DNA of 43,891 bases from an uncultured Rubrobacteraceae bacterium (GCA_902806065.1 CADCVE010000030.1:1-43891), one strand, 5' to 3'; positions 8,048 through 17,764 are shown, numbered from the stretch's first letter. The notes: generated from the letters alone by a model not told the origin. Translations and numbers: made by a program.

Positions 8048-9673
8048 ATGTATCGGATGCGCTTTCGAAGGGAAGTCGACTTGGTTGGTAGCAAGTTAGA
8101 GCAGACGGTTGTGGGCGAGCAGTTACGCTGGGTGCTTCCTGCTGGTGCGGTGGTCGTGGTGCTTACTTTCCTACTCGTATTTCCTATTGTCTTCCTATAC
8201 TTTCTCTCTGAGGTCGTCGATCGCGACCAGTTCGCGTATCTCGTGGCCTCCTGGATCATGCCCGGAATACATTTTCTGGCCAATGTGGTGGCGGCCTCCT
8301 GGGTGGCACGCAGAGATGATGTGGCGGTGGCGTGGCATGGGGTGCTGGTAGGGCTAGTCTCGACGTTCGGCAACCAGCTCCTGATATTCGTCTTCTTTCC
8401 TCCGGTGAGTCCCGGTGAGCTGGTGAAGTATCTGGTTCTCGGGATCATCGGCGGCCTTCTGGGCGGCTACGAAGGCAGGGAGGCGTTGGCTGGACAGAGG
8501 ACCCTGTACGAGGTGAGCCGGAACATCGGCGCCGCCAGTGACTCAAGGGAGATAGCCATCGCCATAGGCGAACATCTGGGAGACTCCAAGATAAAGAGCG
8601 TAGGCTTGTGGCGATTCGTGCCCCAAACGAGTAACGGTGCCGTCACCGAACCGGAACTCACAGGGTTCTGGGCTCCGCGAGAGACGCCGCCTGACGCGTG
8701 GCTCCCGCGGGTGAATGGAGTGACGGCTCTGTCCGAGTCCCGCAGACGGCCGTCGCTAGTGCTACGTGCCAAGGAGTTGCCCGTCTCCGAGCGGGAGCTA
8801 TGGGAGAAGAGAGGCATCCGCTCGGCGCTCCTCGTGCCGCTGGTCGCGCCCGTCGAGAAGAGGGTCGGTCTGCTTGCGGTGGCTTCGAGAAGGCGTGGAT
8901 TCTCCAGGGTGGCCGTCCGCGCCTACCTTACCGCTGGTAACCAGGCGGCGCTCGCGCTGGAGAACCTGCGGCTGGTGGAGGAGGCCCGGAAGGGCGCGGT
9001 GCTGAGGGAGCGCCAGCGGATGGCCGGAGAGATCCACGACACTCTGGCGCAGGGTTTCACCAGCATCGTGATGCACGTGGAGGCGGCCGGGGGGGCGCTG
9101 GAGAGAAACACGGACAAAGCCCGCCTACATCTGGAGCAGATCGGCCGCACGTCCCGCGAGAGCCTCAACGAGGCACGACGCCTGATCTGGGCGCTCCATC
9201 CGGAACAGCTCGAGAAGGCCTCGCTGCCCGAAGCCCTCCAGAAGCTGATCGAAAGATGGTCCGAAGAGAGCGGGATCGAGGCAAGCGTACAGATAACCGG
9301 AGCCCCGGATGCTCTCGCCCCCGTGGTCGAGGCAACGCTGCTGAGATCCGCGCAGGAGGCTCTGGCGAACGTCCGCAAGCATGCCCGGGCGAGCCGCGTC
9401 GCGTTGACTCTGTCGTACATGGCTGACGTCGTCATGCTAGACGTCCGGGACGACGGAGTGGGCTTCAAACCGGAGACCGTCCGCAAGCCCTACCAGTTCA
9501 GGCAGCGCACGGTAGAGAAGGGCGGCTTCGGCCTCGGAGGCATGCGCGAGCGGGCCGAGCGGGCCGGCGGCAAGTTGCTGGTGGACAGCGCGCCGGGTGA
9601 GGGAACAACCCTAGCGGTCGAACTACCTCTGACAGTAAAACCGCTCAACGAACGCGCCGATCCGAGAAACTGA
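8048..9673 (+). CDS. Membrane sensor histidine kinase, NarL/NreB class (HisKA_3)
   Basis: A 541-residue two-component sensor kinase. Four predicted membrane helices (about 29-53, 64-86, 95-117, 125-141) are followed by a GAF-like domain (about 160-308) with SALLVPLVAP and GLLAVAS strands, then a HisKA_3 dimerisation domain with the motif E-R-Q-R-M-A-G-E-I-H-D-T-L-A-Q (phosphorylated His about 330), and an HATPase domain with N box QEALANVRKHA (436-446), G1 DDGVGF (468-473) and G2 GGFGLGGMRERAE (492-504). Kinases of this class usually pass phosphate to a LuxR/NarL-type regulator encoded next door. Here the next gene downstream is on the other strand and no receiver-HTH gene is visible, so it is an orphan in this window. 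The membrane part has no large external loop, so it probably senses a membrane or internal signal. Confidence 0.93.
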   Translation: MYRMRFRREVDLVGSKLEQTVVGEQLRWVLPAGAVVVVLTFLLVFPIVFLYFLSEVVDRDQFAYLVASWIMPGIHFLANVVAASWVARRDDVAVAWHGVLVGLVSTFGNQLLIFVFFPPVSPGELVKYLVLGIIGGLLGGYEGREALAGQRTLYEVSRNIGAASDSREIAIAIGEHLGDSKIKSVGLWRFVPQTSNGAVTEPELTGFWAPRETPPDAWLPRVNGVTALSESRRRPSLVLRAKELPVSERELWEKRGIRSALLVPLVAPVEKRVGLLAVASRRRGFSRVAVRAYLTAGNQAALALENLRLVEEARKGAVLRERQRMAGEIHDTLAQGFTSIVMHVEAAGGALERNTDKARLHLEQIGRTSRESLNEARRLIWALHPEQLEKASLPEALQKLIERWSEESGIEASVQITGAPDALAPVVEATLLRSAQEALANVRKHARASRVALTLSYMADVVMLDVRDDGVGFKPETVRKPYQFRQRTVEKGGFGLGGMRERAERAGGKLLVDSAPGEGTTLAVELPLTVKPLNERADPRN

Positions 9674-10007
9674 GAGCCCGAGAGTAGCCGAGTAAACAAG
9701 CCTCCGAGGAAGACCGCGGTGTTCGAAGACCGCACTCCAAAGAGTGTCGTACCGTTCTCCTACTCACCGCCTCGGATTCCTGGTGCATGCTCCCCTTGGT
9801 CCCGCTCACACAATGTTACGCAAGACTTGAGATGACCATGGGGAGCTTTCAGGATACGCCAAAGGGCGCCATCGTTTGCATAGTCTGGCGCCCGGACGCC
9901 CCTCTACGACGATCTTGAGGTCGAAGACGTGGAGCGGTTCTCAGGGCTGGTACAGAGGCGTACGAAGACGCTTCGGAGAGACGGCCTCTGGCGGCCCTCT
10001 CTTACCT
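9674..10007. other. Gene-poor gap with possible decayed coding sequence
   Basis: No intact gene is seen. From ATG at 9832 a frame starts M-T-M-G-S-F-Q-D-T-P-K-G. A shift by one base near 9903 would continue it as Y-D-D-L-E-V-E-D-V-E-R-F-S-G-L-V up to about 10000. The codon use after the shift looks like coding DNA, so this may be a dead gene, but I recognise no family. GGCGCC repeated around 9868-9893 could form a hairpin. Confidence 0.2.
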
Positions 10008-10232
10008 TCAGCCGAGGATATCGGTCGCCAGGAACAGGACGACGGGCGCGACACACATGAGCACACCGAGCGCGAGGATGAGGAGTGAGGAACGGCGCCG
10101 CGTACCGGACCTCGACGACGGGGCAAAGGCCGCCCAGACTATGAGGCTGATCCCAAGCGCGAACGGACCGAGGAACCTCAAGGACAATACAAGAGAGATG
10201 CCCAGAATATCCCAGGAAGTAAAGAAGTTCAT
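10008..10232 (-). CDS. Small membrane protein, two helices
   Basis: A 74-residue protein with two predicted membrane helices (about 10-36, ILGISLVLSLRFLGPFALGISLIV, and 48-70, LLILALGVLMCVAPVVLF). A short Ser/Arg-rich loop, SSRSGTRRRSS, links them and should face the cytoplasm. Its ATG follows immediately on the TAA of the preceding gene (10233-10694), so the two are translationally coupled and very likely form one membrane complex or act on the same process. No family is recognised. Confidence 0.65.
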   Translation of the reverse strand: MNFFTSWDILGISLVLSLRFLGPFALGISLIVWAAFAPSSRSGTRRRSSLLILALGVLMCVAPVVLFLATDILG

Positions 10233-10694
10233 TTAAGAGAGCCGTCGGGGAGAATTATCTCCTCCGCGCGAGTAGAACCTCAACTCGACGATGGTGGCCC
10301 CCACGACGGCGGGCACCCCGAGGACCATACCGTAGACCAGTCCGAGCCCCGGCCCTGCGGCGTAGGCATAGAGAGTGCGCGCGGCGGGAGGGGTATCCAA
10401 AAGGATCATCGTGCCCAGCAAGAGCCCGCCCACGAACGCACCAGCGAAGAGCGCTCCACCAACGAAGAGACCCTCACTTCTCCCTCCACCCCGCGAGGAA
10501 CTGGCTCCAGAGAGCAGGGCACGCACCAGAAGACCTCCTATAACCACGTCGGCCGCCACGAGCGCGAACAGCAGCAGGGCCGACAACGCGGCTCCCTCCA
10601 CGCTCGCAAAGCCAAGTAGCCCCGCGAACGCACTACACAACAGCAGCGCCACGCCGAGCGCGGCGCCGACGACGAATATGCTGAACCGGCGCAA
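10233..10694 (-). CDS. Hypothetical four-helix membrane protein
   Basis: A 153-residue very hydrophobic protein, start TTG at 10694 with GGGAGG 7 bases upstream. Predicted helices lie at about 5-28, 34-60, 76-99 and 111-135. A Gly/Ser/Arg loop (SGASSSRGGGRSEG) sits between helices 2 and 3, and the short C-terminal tail is basic. It forms an operon of two with the small membrane protein that follows. I do not recognise the family; the small Gly/Ala-rich helices could pack into an oligomer. Confidence 0.65.
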   Translation of the reverse strand: MRRFSIFVVGAALGVALLLCSAFAGLLGFASVEGAALSALLLFALVAADVVIGGLLVRALLSGASSSRGGGRSEGLFVGGALFAGAFVGGLLLGTMILLDTPPAARTLYAYAAGPGLGLVYGMVLGVPAVVGATIVELRFYSRGGDNSPRRLS

Positions 10695-11125
10695 CCAAGA
10701 GCCTCCCGTACCGTCTGCTACTCCGTCCGCATGGTATCAGTCCCGCGAGAGAGCCGCGCTGCCCGGATACTCCCTCCGGTTGCCTTGCCAACGGCGCCGG
10801 GAAAATGGATGCAGGAACTCTCGCCCCGATCGCCGCTAACGCAAGACTCACCCTGCGTAGATCTGGACGGAGACCTCATCATGTTTACTCGTACTGTTTC
10901 CAGGAGCCAGCCTGCCAGCGCCGCTGCAGCCTTGCCAATAGAGAACCTCATTGAGATCGTCTCTCCTCGATCCACAGTTCTGAACCGTACCGGTAAAGCC
11001 TCTCCCGCTGACCGTCCACCATAGTCGGGCCTGCCCCAGCGTTAAGGTTGCGCAACGCCGGTCTCGTCCTTGGCAATACATAGACACATTCGTTGTCTTT
11101 GCCCCCATCGCGGGTATCCACAGCT
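10695..11125. other. Intergenic stretch, no convincing gene
   Basis: About 430 bases between the two-gene membrane-protein unit and the end of the HTH-ABC gene. A minus-strand frame from ATG at about 10951 (MRFSIGKAAAALAGWLL) has a weak GGAGAG upstream and runs to 10718, but its later part has arginine/serine-rich composition typical of non-coding frames. I see no RNA gene. Confidence 0.4.
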
Positions 11126-12229
11126 TTACGCGCCCGAGATTATCTTGCCGTCTTGCATACGCACTACGCGATCCATCAACGAGCCAACGCCAGGGTCGTG
11201 GGTGACGACGATGAACGTCTGGCCGTTCTCATGGTTCAACTGCAAGAGCAGATCCAGTATCTCCCGCGAGGTGTCGGAGTCAAGGTTACCGGTGGGCTCG
11301 TCGGCCCAGATGATGTCGGGCTCGCTAACCAGAGCCCTCGCTACCGCCACACGTTGCTGCTGGCCGCCGGAGAGCTGATTGGGGCGGTGATGAGCCCTAT
11401 CCGCCAGCCTCACCTGCTCCAGGACCTCCAGAGCCCGCCCGCGGGCAGCCCTGATCCCGGCGCCGCCTACCAGGAGGGGTAGCTCGACGTTCTCGACGGC
11501 AGAGAGTACGGGCATGAGGTTGAAGCCCTGGAAGACGAAGCCCATGTGGCGGGCACGATACCCGGTGCGGCGGGCATCGTTTAATGCGTGCAGCGGCTCT
11601 CCACCGATAAAAACCTCGCCACGGTCCATCTCATCGAGGCCGGATAGGACGTTCAACAACGTGGTCTTTCCACACCCTGAAGGCCCCATCACAGCGACCA
11701 GAGCCCCCCTCTCTATCCTCAAGCTTACATCCTCCAGAGCGTAAACCACATGCTCCTCAGCCCTGTAACTCTTGTATATCCCACGCGCCTCGACGATCAG
11801 TTCAGGAGACGCTTTCCGCGGCGCTTCTTGTTGCTGCGCTTCTTTTTGTGGCACTTCCTGTTGCGACAGTTCCTCCCGCGGCGCGTCTTTTCGGGATGAT
11901 GCCCCTTGAGGCGTTTCCCTCTGGTTCGCTTCAGCCAGGGTCGTCTGTTGCGGTGTTTCTACGGTTGGCTTCTCGGGTTTGCGACGGTGGGAGAGGGCGC
12001 TGCCGTCGAGGCCCAGGTAGTCCGTGTAGTTCCTGAGGAAGACCCGGCTGCGGAAGGCGCCGGAGGGGGTATTTTCCTCTCTCTCCATGCTTTCGAGGGT
12101 GCTGGCGGGTATGCCGGTTCGCCGGGACGCTTCCTCCAGGGATAAGCCCAACTCCTGGCGGGCGCTCTCCAGGAGGCGCCCGGTGGAGGTATTCTTTGGT
12201 GTGTCCTTGTACGAGCCGTTCTCGTTCAC
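11126..12229 (-). CDS. ABC transporter ATPase (LolD/MacB type) with an N-terminal RodZ-like HTH domain
   Basis: A 367-residue fusion. Residues about 17-75 form a helix-turn-helix of the RodZ/Xre kind: [31 protein letters not shown], then [13 protein letters not shown] linker of about 65 residues rich in Gln, Glu, Pro and Lys follows, with a repeated Q-Q-E-x-P pattern. The rest is an ABC ATPase with Walker [11 protein letters not shown]-loop [10 protein letters not shown], signature LSGGQQQR, Walker [13 protein letters not shown] and H-loop VVTHD, all intact. The lengths and motifs match the LolD/FtsE/MacB ATPases, which drive FtsX-type permeases. Its partner permease lies directly upstream (12249-15446) with a 19-base gap. 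The GTG start at 12229 has only a distant AAGGG. An HTH on an ABC ATPase is unusual and may tie the complex to a cytoskeletal or DNA partner. Confidence 0.9.
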   Translation of the reverse strand: MNENGSYKDTPKNTSTGRLLESARQELGLSLEEASRRTGIPASTLESMEREENTPSGAFRSRVFLRNYTDYLGLDGSALSHRRKPEKPTVETPQQTTLAEANQRETPQGASSRKDAPREELSQQEVPQKEAQQQEAPRKASPELIVEARGIYKSYRAEEHVVYALEDVSLRIERGALVAVMGPSGCGKTTLLNVLSGLDEMDRGEVFIGGEPLHALNDARRTGYRARHMGFVFQGFNLMPVLSAVENVELPLLVGGAGIRAARGRALEVLEQVRLADRAHHRPNQLSGGQQQRVAVARALVSEPDIIWADEPTGNLDSDTSREILDLLLQLNHENGQTFIVVTHDPGVGSLMDRVVRMQDGKIISGA

Positions 12230-12248
12230 AGTCGGTCCACGATCCCTT

Positions 12249-15200
12249 CTAGCCTTCGTACCGGAGGGCTTCGACCGCGGGGATCCGGGAGGCCCTCACG
12301 GCCGGGACGATGGTAAAGAGCAGTGACGCCGCCCACACCGAGAGGCCGAGGACGAGCATCTGTACCCAGGGGAAGACAAACCGGGCGTCCGGGTCTTCTA
12401 TCGTGACGCTAAACAGATTGTAGCCACCCAGAGTACCGACGGCTATGCCGAGGACGATCCCGATCAGGGCGATGAAAGAAGTCTCGATGACGAACTGCCA
12501 CCCCACCATGCCCTTCTTGAAACCCAGGGCTCTAAGAGCCCCGATCTCGCGCCGCCGCTCGTGGACGGCCCTGGCGCTTATCACCGCTAGCCCCGCCACC
12601 CCCACGACGAGCCCGAACGCCAGAAACGCCTGCACGATCTTCACGAATGTATCCGTGAACTCCTGCCCCCGTCCCAGAATGTCATCGAGCAAGAAGCTCT
12701 GAGCCCCCGTCGCCGCGAACTCCTTCTTCAACTCCCGCCCGACCGCCACCTCGTCCGCGCTCTCATCCACCCGCAACAAAACCGTCTCCTGCGTCCGCAA
12801 GTTCGGCAACTCTCCCCTGGCGCCCTCGCCAACAATAACGCCGTTTACCACGCCGAGCGGGAAACCACCGGGGTCTCTAACCCTGCCCACGACCTCTTTC
12901 TCGACCTCCTCGCCCGAGACCAGCTCCCGCAGAATGATCGTCTCTCCCGCACCAAGATTTGGACGGCTGAGAAAGCTCCCCTCACCGTTGTACGGGAACG
13001 TGAGGATAGCGAGGTCCGGGTCCTTCCCCAGGGCCTCCCACGCCTCCCGGTCCGTCGCGTACTCCGGCGAGCGCTCCTCCAGCACGTCCGTCGTGGACCT
13101 CAGGAAACCGTCCGGCGCGTACGTAACGTACTCCGACAGGCTCGTCCCGGGCGCCGCCTCGCCCAGGTTCGGCCCGAACGGGGTCGTATCGTAGTCCACC
13201 GCATCGTACTCCGGCAACTCGATCCCGCCGGCAACGAGACTGTCGAAGCCCAAAACCTCCTCGCGCAGCACCTCATTCTCCTCCACTCTCTCCTCGAAAC
13301 TATCCAGGGACGCCACGGGACCGGACTGCACGGCGCCGTCGTAGCCGGAGAGTTGCTCGTCGCGTGTCTGCTCGGTAGCGGCCGATTGAGTGCTGGAGAA
13401 GACAGAGCTTATGGTGACCATGTACAGGATCAGCGCGAACATCGCGAGCGTGAAGCCGGTGCGGCCGGGCCTGGAGGCCGGGTGCGCTATCGCCATCCTC
13501 AACACCGGCGCCGTCGCCGGAGCGAGACGCATCGAGAAGCGCATGACACCGTACACCAGGCCGAGGTTGAACGACGCGAGCAGGACCGCCCCAAGCACCA
13601 TCAACACACCCTCGACAAAGAACATCGCCGGGCTCTCCTCGTTCGCGCGTGCTACCGCCTCGAACTGGTTGGCGAAGTATGCGTAAGCCAAAACCACCGC
13701 CCCGACCACCGACCACACGGCGCGCGCAGGCAAGAGCCTGCGGAGGAGAAAGCCAAGCCCGAACGCCGCGAAGATAGGCCCGAGGAGCATGAGGTAACCA
13801 TTCTCGTTCGCGAACCCGGCGGCGGCGAGACCAAGGCCCAAGACTAACAGGGCGCCTTGCGAGACTAGCCGCAGCCGGGGGTAGCGTACCTCTCTCTGCT
13901 CCGGCAGGTCGCGGATGGCAGCGACGACGCCAAGGGAGCCTATACGCAGGCTCGCGACCAGTACAGCGAGGAAGGTTACGAGGAGCCCGGAGGAGGCAGC
14001 GACGAGCAGGGACGCGGGCTCGACGTAAAACGGTATCGTCAGGTCGTCGTTGAACAGGTCGGCGAATGAACCGGCCGCCCGGTTTATACCCCACACGAGC
14101 ACGGCCGCAACGCCCAGCCCCACGACGGTGCCCAGCAGGGAGGCGAGCAGGCTGTAGGCGTACCCCTCATAGATAAACAGGCGCACCAGCCCGCCCCGCT
14201 TGAGGACGATGGCCCGCAGGATGCCTAGCTCGCCCTTGCGCTCCTCTGCGAGCATCGTGTAGATGTTGACGATCAGGAGTATCCCCGCGAGGATGGCGAA
14301 GGAGCTTATCATCAAGAAGATGTCCCCGATCCGGAACCCGCTCCCCTCGATGGAGTCTCTCTTGACCTGCGAGACCTGAAACTCTTCCCCACCCGAGGAG
14401 CCCTCCGCGTCCGCCAGAACCTCCCGCACCGCCTCCGTAACCCTCTCGGAGTCCTCTACGCCAGCGGTCACCCCACCCTCATTGCTGACAAAGACCGCGT
14501 TGACCTGCCCGGCATCCACCCCGAAGAGGCCGCGCGCGTCCTCCTCGCCCATCAGCGCCGTCCCGACCGAACTCGAGAAGCGCCCCTCGTAGCCGGAGAT
14601 CCCCTCTTCCGGTACCACCGCTTCCACGGTGAACTCCTCCGGTCCCCCTCGCCCCACCAGCCGCAGCCTCGAACCCTCCTGCAGCTCCAGCCCCTCCGCC
14701 AGCCCCTCCGAGGCGTATATTTCCCCGGCCCGTGGCTCGGGGCGTTCGGCCACGGCTGGAAGCTCCTCCCCAAAGATCCCTAGCCCCTCCCAGGAACCGG
14801 GACCGACCACGGTAACGGCGGGTGTGGCGTTCAGGGTCTCTCCCGCGTCGTCCAGGGCCTCAGCGGGGAACTCTCCGGCCAGCACGGCCAGCACGCCGTC
14901 CACGTCGGCAGGCTCCTCTTTCAAGCCCAGGGCCGCGGAGACGATGTCGAGCATACCGCCCTCGGCTTCGTCTGGCTCCCGTTCGAATCGGGTCAGATCG
15001 CGGATATTCTCCGGAGTGATTCCTTCCACCACCGAGGCGTCGAAGAGCGGGACGGGACGCCGGTCGCTCGGGACCCTCTGCCCCGTCTGCTGGACGACCT
15101 CGTCGATCTCGCCCAGGGTCTCGCGCGCGTCGTTTTCCTGAAAGCGCCCCGTGCTGTCGTTGAGGACCAAAGAGCCGGAGATGAGCGCTGTCCCCACCAT

Positions 15201-15446
15201 CGAGCCGACGACCACCAGGACTGTGTTCCACTTGCGGCGCGTCAGGTTTCGCAGGCCCAGCCGTCTCAGAGCCGGCTGGCGCAGCATAGACACGAGCACG
15301 ACCAACGTCACAAAGAGCGCGGCCCCCGAGAAGACCGCCGAATACAAACCCGAAACAACCCTCCATTGACCCGACATACACACCAGCGCGACCCGCCACA
15401 TCCTTATTATTAACCGGCGGCGCAGGTCTGTAGCCAATCTTTTCAC
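12249..15446 (-). CDS. Large FtsX-family ABC transporter permease
   Basis: A 1065-residue permease of the MacB/FtsX/LolC family with two FtsX domains. The first helix is at about 33-56, and [29 protein letters not shown] opens the classic MacB core. A first large extracellular domain (about 95-365) precedes three helices (about 375-480). A hydrophobic middle region (about 510-700) holds further helices. A second extracellular domain (about 715-930) precedes the last three helices, with the cytoplasmic loop [16 protein letters not shown] that couples to the ATPase. The C-terminal [15 protein letters not shown] is a typical family ending. The GTG at 15446 has no good ribosome binding site, and an ATG 15 codons further in is an alternative. 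Such complexes do not move substrates through a pore but transmit mechanical force to extracellular proteins. The downstream partner is the HTH-ABC ATPase. Confidence 0.9.
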   Translation of the reverse strand: MKRLATDLRRRLIIRMWRVALVCMSGQWRVVSGLYSAVFSGAALFVTLVVLVSMLRQPALRRLGLRNLTRRKWNTVLVVVGSMVGTALISGSLVLNDSTGRFQENDARETLGEIDEVVQQTGQRVPSDRRPVPLFDASVVEGITPENIRDLTRFEREPDEAEGGMLDIVSAALGLKEEPADVDGVLAVLAGEFPAEALDDAGETLNATPAVTVVGPGSWEGLGIFGEELPAVAERPEPRAGEIYASEGLAEGLELQEGSRLRLVGRGGPEEFTVEAVVPEEGISGYEGRFSSSVGTALMGEEDARGLFGVDAGQVNAVFVSNEGGVTAGVEDSERVTEAVREVLADAEGSSGGEEFQVSQVKRDSIEGSGFRIGDIFLMISSFAILAGILLIVNIYTMLAEERKGELGILRAIVLKRGGLVRLFIYEGYAYSLLASLLGTVVGLGVAAVLVWGINRAAGSFADLFNDDLTIPFYVEPASLLVAASSGLLVTFLAVLVASLRIGSLGVVAAIRDLPEQREVRYPRLRLVSQGALLVLGLGLAAAGFANENGYLMLLGPIFAAFGLGFLLRRLLPARAVWSVVGAVVLAYAYFANQFEAVARANEESPAMFFVEGVLMVLGAVLLASFNLGLVYGVMRFSMRLAPATAPVLRMAIAHPASRPGRTGFTLAMFALILYMVTISSVFSSTQSAATEQTRDEQLSGYDGAVQSGPVASLDSFEERVEENEVLREEVLGFDSLVAGGIELPEYDAVDYDTTPFGPNLGEAAPGTSLSEYVTYAPDGFLRSTTDVLEERSPEYATDREAWEALGKDPDLAILTFPYNGEGSFLSRPNLGAGETIILRELVSGEEVEKEVVGRVRDPGGFPLGVVNGVIVGEGARGELPNLRTQETVLLRVDESADEVAVGRELKKEFAATGAQSFLLDDILGRGQEFTDTFVKIVQAFLAFGLVVGVAGLAVISARAVHERRREIGALRALGFKKGMVGWQFVIETSFIALIGIVLGIAVGTLGGYNLFSVTIEDPDARFVFPWVQMLVLGLSVWAASLLFTIVPAVRASRIPAVEALRYEG

Positions 15447-15530
15447 ATCACACGCGAATAAGGCGGCGCTTCCGGCTTCTCCAACGCTTTCGGCATAACG
15501 CGAAACGCCCGGATCTCCGCGCTCCGAACG

Positions 15531-15865
15531 CTAGTATGCTTCTGGCGTTGGCTCGAGCCAGACGGTGAGGTTGCGCTCGATCTGTCTGAGCTTGTAGCGG
15601 ACTATCACCAGGACCGCCTACTCCTTATCAAGGGCGACGCACGCAAACAGGGACTGGTCGCCCTCTAGAAGCCGGATCAGATGGTACTGTGTAGTGAACG
15701 TTGTCAGGATGTCTTAAATCTGTAGTTCGACGCTACCGCCACGTCGAGGTTTAGCACCGGACCACCACCGGACGTGCCGAGCGTCATCCCGCTCCGCCAA
15801 TCAAACAGCGCCGCCCCAACAACACCGTCGATCTGCGTGATCTTCTGCAGTGACTGACATACCAC
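15531..15865 (-). pseudogene. Decayed roadblock/LC7-type gene
   Basis: Reading from GTG at 15865 (GGGGGAGAGGGA upstream) gives Q-S-L-Q-K-I-T-Q-I-D-G-V-V-G-A-A-L-F-D-W and then SGMTLGTSGGGPVLNLDVAVAS. A frame change near 15715 leads into DILTTFTTQYHLIRLLEGDQ, SLFACVALDKE, a TAG stop (about 15619), and VRYKLRQIERNLTVWLEPTPEAY to the final TAG at 15531. The joined sequence is the full length of a roadblock-like protein (small regulators of GTPases such as MglB partners). It carries a frameshift with about 10-15 residues lost and one nonsense codon, so it is dead. The remaining parts of 15447-16160 show nothing else. Confidence 0.7.
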
Positions 15866-16172
15866 AATCTCCCTCTCCCCCCATCTTTCAGAGCGCCACT
15901 CAATCGGAATATGTATCTTAGCTCACTTAGCATAGGCGCCAAATTTCACCCGCGCGCGCTCGTCCCCAACCTCATCACTTACCAGGGCCGCCTAGCACGA
16001 GACGACTGCAGAGCCCGTGTACCACGTTTAGGAAGCCGCAAATTACGAGAGGCGCCCCCGCAAAGACTCGCTATGAGCTGCCGGTACGGCTTCTCGGCCT
16101 CTTACCGCCTATCACTCCCAACAACCACCAAAACCTCCTCCCTTACGACCCTATCACCAACCACCAGATGGT

Positions 16173-16233
16173 AATGACTCTCATTTATAAGAACGAGAAC
16201 TGTTCTTGATCTTTGTTGAATTAGGCGTAGAAT
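16173..16233 (+). promoter_or_regulatory. Promoter with two palindromes ahead of the iron-transporter-like gene
   Basis: AATGACTCTCATT (16173-16185) is a perfect inverted repeat around a 3-base centre. AAGAACGAGAACTGTTCTT (16189-16207) is a second inverted repeat with 6-base arms. The second overlaps a possible -35 (TTGATC, 16206-16211), which is 16 bases before a -10 TAGAAT (16228-16233). This arrangement would let a dimeric repressor block the promoter. The first palindrome loosely resembles Fur-type half sites. The identity of the regulator is inference. Confidence 0.45.
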
Positions 16234-16269
16234 TCGGTCTTAGCGGTTTGTAGAGACAGGGAGGCGCAA

Positions 16270-16794
16270 GTGTCGGCGTTAATGGAGCGGTTGGGTCTAG
16301 GCGGTCGGGAGATGACGGCTGGGGGACACAGCAAGGACTTCGTGTTGAAGGTAGTTCAGCCGGGTCTGGTTGGGCTGATGGATGGGTCTGTCTCGACGTT
16401 GGCGCCGCTCTTTGCGACGGCTTTTGCGACCGGGGATACGCGGGTGACCTTTCTGGTGGGTCTCGCGGCGGCGGTTGGGGCGGCGATCAGCATGGCCTTC
16501 TCGGAGGGGCTCTCGGATGACGGGACCCTCACCGGGCGTGGGGGGCCGATCTTGCGGGGCTCCATTACCGGTGTGGCAACGTTCGTCGGGGGCATCTTGC
16601 ACACGCTGCCGTTCCTGATGGCTGATGTTGGGGTGGCGTTGTACGTGGCGTTTGGGGTGGTCGGAGTCGAGTTGTTAGCAATCTCCTTTATCCGCTACCG
16701 GTACTTCCAGATGAGCTTCCTCGTCTCCTCGCTGCAGGTGATCCTGGGCGGAGCGTTGGTCTTCGCCGCGGGCATCCTTATCGGTAGCGCATAA
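16270..16794 (+). CDS. VIT1/CCC1-like membrane protein, MbfA transporter domain
   Basis: A 174-residue protein, start GTG with GGGAGG just upstream. It closely follows the C-terminal membrane domain of MbfA (erythrin-VIT1) iron exporters: V-Q-P-G-L-V-G-L-M-D-G-S-V-S-T-L-A-P-L-F, then FATGDTRVTFLVGLAAAVGAAISM, the cytoplasmic F-S-E-G-L-S-D-D-G segment with GRGGP, and three further helices ending in GALVFAAGILIGSA. About five membrane helices are predicted. MbfA proteins have a ferritin-like domain of about 150 residues in front, which is missing here: the N-terminus has only about 30 residues. It may work alone or with a separate ferritin-like partner. The role in iron or manganese export from the cytoplasm is inferred from the family. 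It has its own promoter and a terminator. Confidence 0.8.
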   Translation: MSALMERLGLGGREMTAGGHSKDFVLKVVQPGLVGLMDGSVSTLAPLFATAFATGDTRVTFLVGLAAAVGAAISMAFSEGLSDDGTLTGRGGPILRGSITGVATFVGGILHTLPFLMADVGVALYVAFGVVGVELLAISFIRYRYFQMSFLVSSLQVILGGALVFAAGILIGSA

Positions 16795-16827
16795 AGGGGC
16801 CGGGGCGCGTAAGCCCCGACCCCTTTT
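16795..16827 (+). terminator. Rho-independent terminator
   Basis: GGGGCCGGGGC pairs with GCCCCGACCCC across a 6-base loop and is followed by TTTT. It begins right at the stop codon of the iron-transporter-like gene. Confidence 0.85.
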
Positions 16828-16903
16828 CCCGCGATCGTAAGACCTTGGCCCACCGTACCGCTAGCCTGCAAGGCGGGCCTCTAGTGCCGCTGGAAGCGGA
16901 ACC

Positions 16904-17317
16904 TTATACCCTCCTTACGGTCTCACAGGTCTTCTTGCTCACGTTGTCACCCCTGTCGGCAATCGCGATGCCTCTGTTGCCCTTGCCGCAGTTGATGAAA
17001 TCCTCGCCGTCTCCATCGTCGGTGCGGATGCGGTCGTTACCGCCGCCGCCGAACACCCGGTCCTCGTCGTTGCTGAACTCGGCCGCGTCGACGATGTCAT
17101 CCTGGCCCTCAGCGTAGATAGTGTCGTCGAGATTGTTTCCTTCCCGCTCCGTGATCTGGTCTATATCATCGGTGCCGCGACAGACGACCGCGTCAGGGTC
17201 ACGGTCACTGGACGTGCCACAGATGATTACCTCCGCCGCCGCCGCAACCCCGGCGACCATGGTGACGAGCAACGCATCACCGCTACAAACAATTCCTTGC
17301 TTCTCCAATGCACACAC
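16904..17317 (-). CDS. Short calcium-binding-repeat (RTX-like) protein
   Basis: Up to 137 residues. The body has Asp/Gly-rich repeats of the hemolysin type, most clearly DRVFGGGGNDRIRTDDGDGEDF, with earlier degenerate copies (CGTSSDRDPDAVVCRGTDDID, NLDDTIYAEGQDDI) and one disulfide-capable Cys pair. A hydrophobic segment VTMVAGVAAAAEVIICG near residues 18-34 looks like the second half of a signal peptide. The first residues (MCALEKQGIVCSGDALL) do not fit a signal peptide well, and an ATG-CG-TTG overlap near 17275 suggests a lost base near the true start. The start is therefore uncertain and the gene could be damaged. The mature protein would be secreted and bind calcium through parallel beta-roll turns. 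Confidence 0.6.
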   Translation of the reverse strand: MCALEKQGIVCSGDALLVTMVAGVAAAAEVIICGTSSDRDPDAVVCRGTDDIDQITEREGNNLDDTIYAEGQDDIVDAAEFSNDEDRVFGGGGNDRIRTDDGDGEDFINCGKGNRGIAIADRGDNVSKKTCETVRRV

Positions 17318-17764
17318 GACTCTTCCTGTTGTTGCATCACCCTTTATAAACTAGCTACTCACCCTAAGCACTTCTCTAGCGCGTATTGTAAGAAAAGCAA
17401 GGGTAATCGGGGCGTTCTTGAGAGAAACTCGAAGATCCAGTGAACCTTCTCGCTCCGGCTGCACGTCAGCATTATCCAAAAGTGCGGGCACGGTCCTGCC
17501 GTTAGTAGCAGTGGTCCATGCCAAACTCGAAGCAAAGGAGGACGGGACCTGGACCGTCTGAAAAGCCCCACGAGGTGGCCAACCGCACCGCCGCTATACG
17601 GCCTCATCGCCACGAGGACGAACATAACGCCCCGCGCAGCGCGTTATGCAGTGTCGCAATTCCCGTTCAGGTGCCAGAGCCGAAATTAGTGGTGGAGGCT
17701 CTTCCACAGCGGGAACCCATGGGAGCAGGAGCCAGATATAACACCAAATGTCGGAAGTAGTACC
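17318..17764. other. Gap without genes; one hairpin
   Basis: About 450 bases with no convincing gene. CATAACGC (17623-17630) and GCGTTATG (17641-17648) form a perfect 8-bp stem with a GC-rich 10-base loop. It lies beyond the 3' end of the VOC gene (17765-18121, minus) and could terminate it. Confidence 0.4.

Noticed and set aside
9832-10005. Frameshifted gene in the gap after the histidine kinase
   Set aside because: Joining the two parts needs an assumed one-base change and no family supports it, so it is mentioned only as a possibility in the gap entry.
10718-10975. A small minus-strand protein frame beginning MRFSIGKAAAALAGWLL
   Set aside because: The second half is Ser/Arg-rich as in non-coding frames and there is no recognisable family. 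The ribosome binding site is weak. It may be a remnant but cannot be supported.
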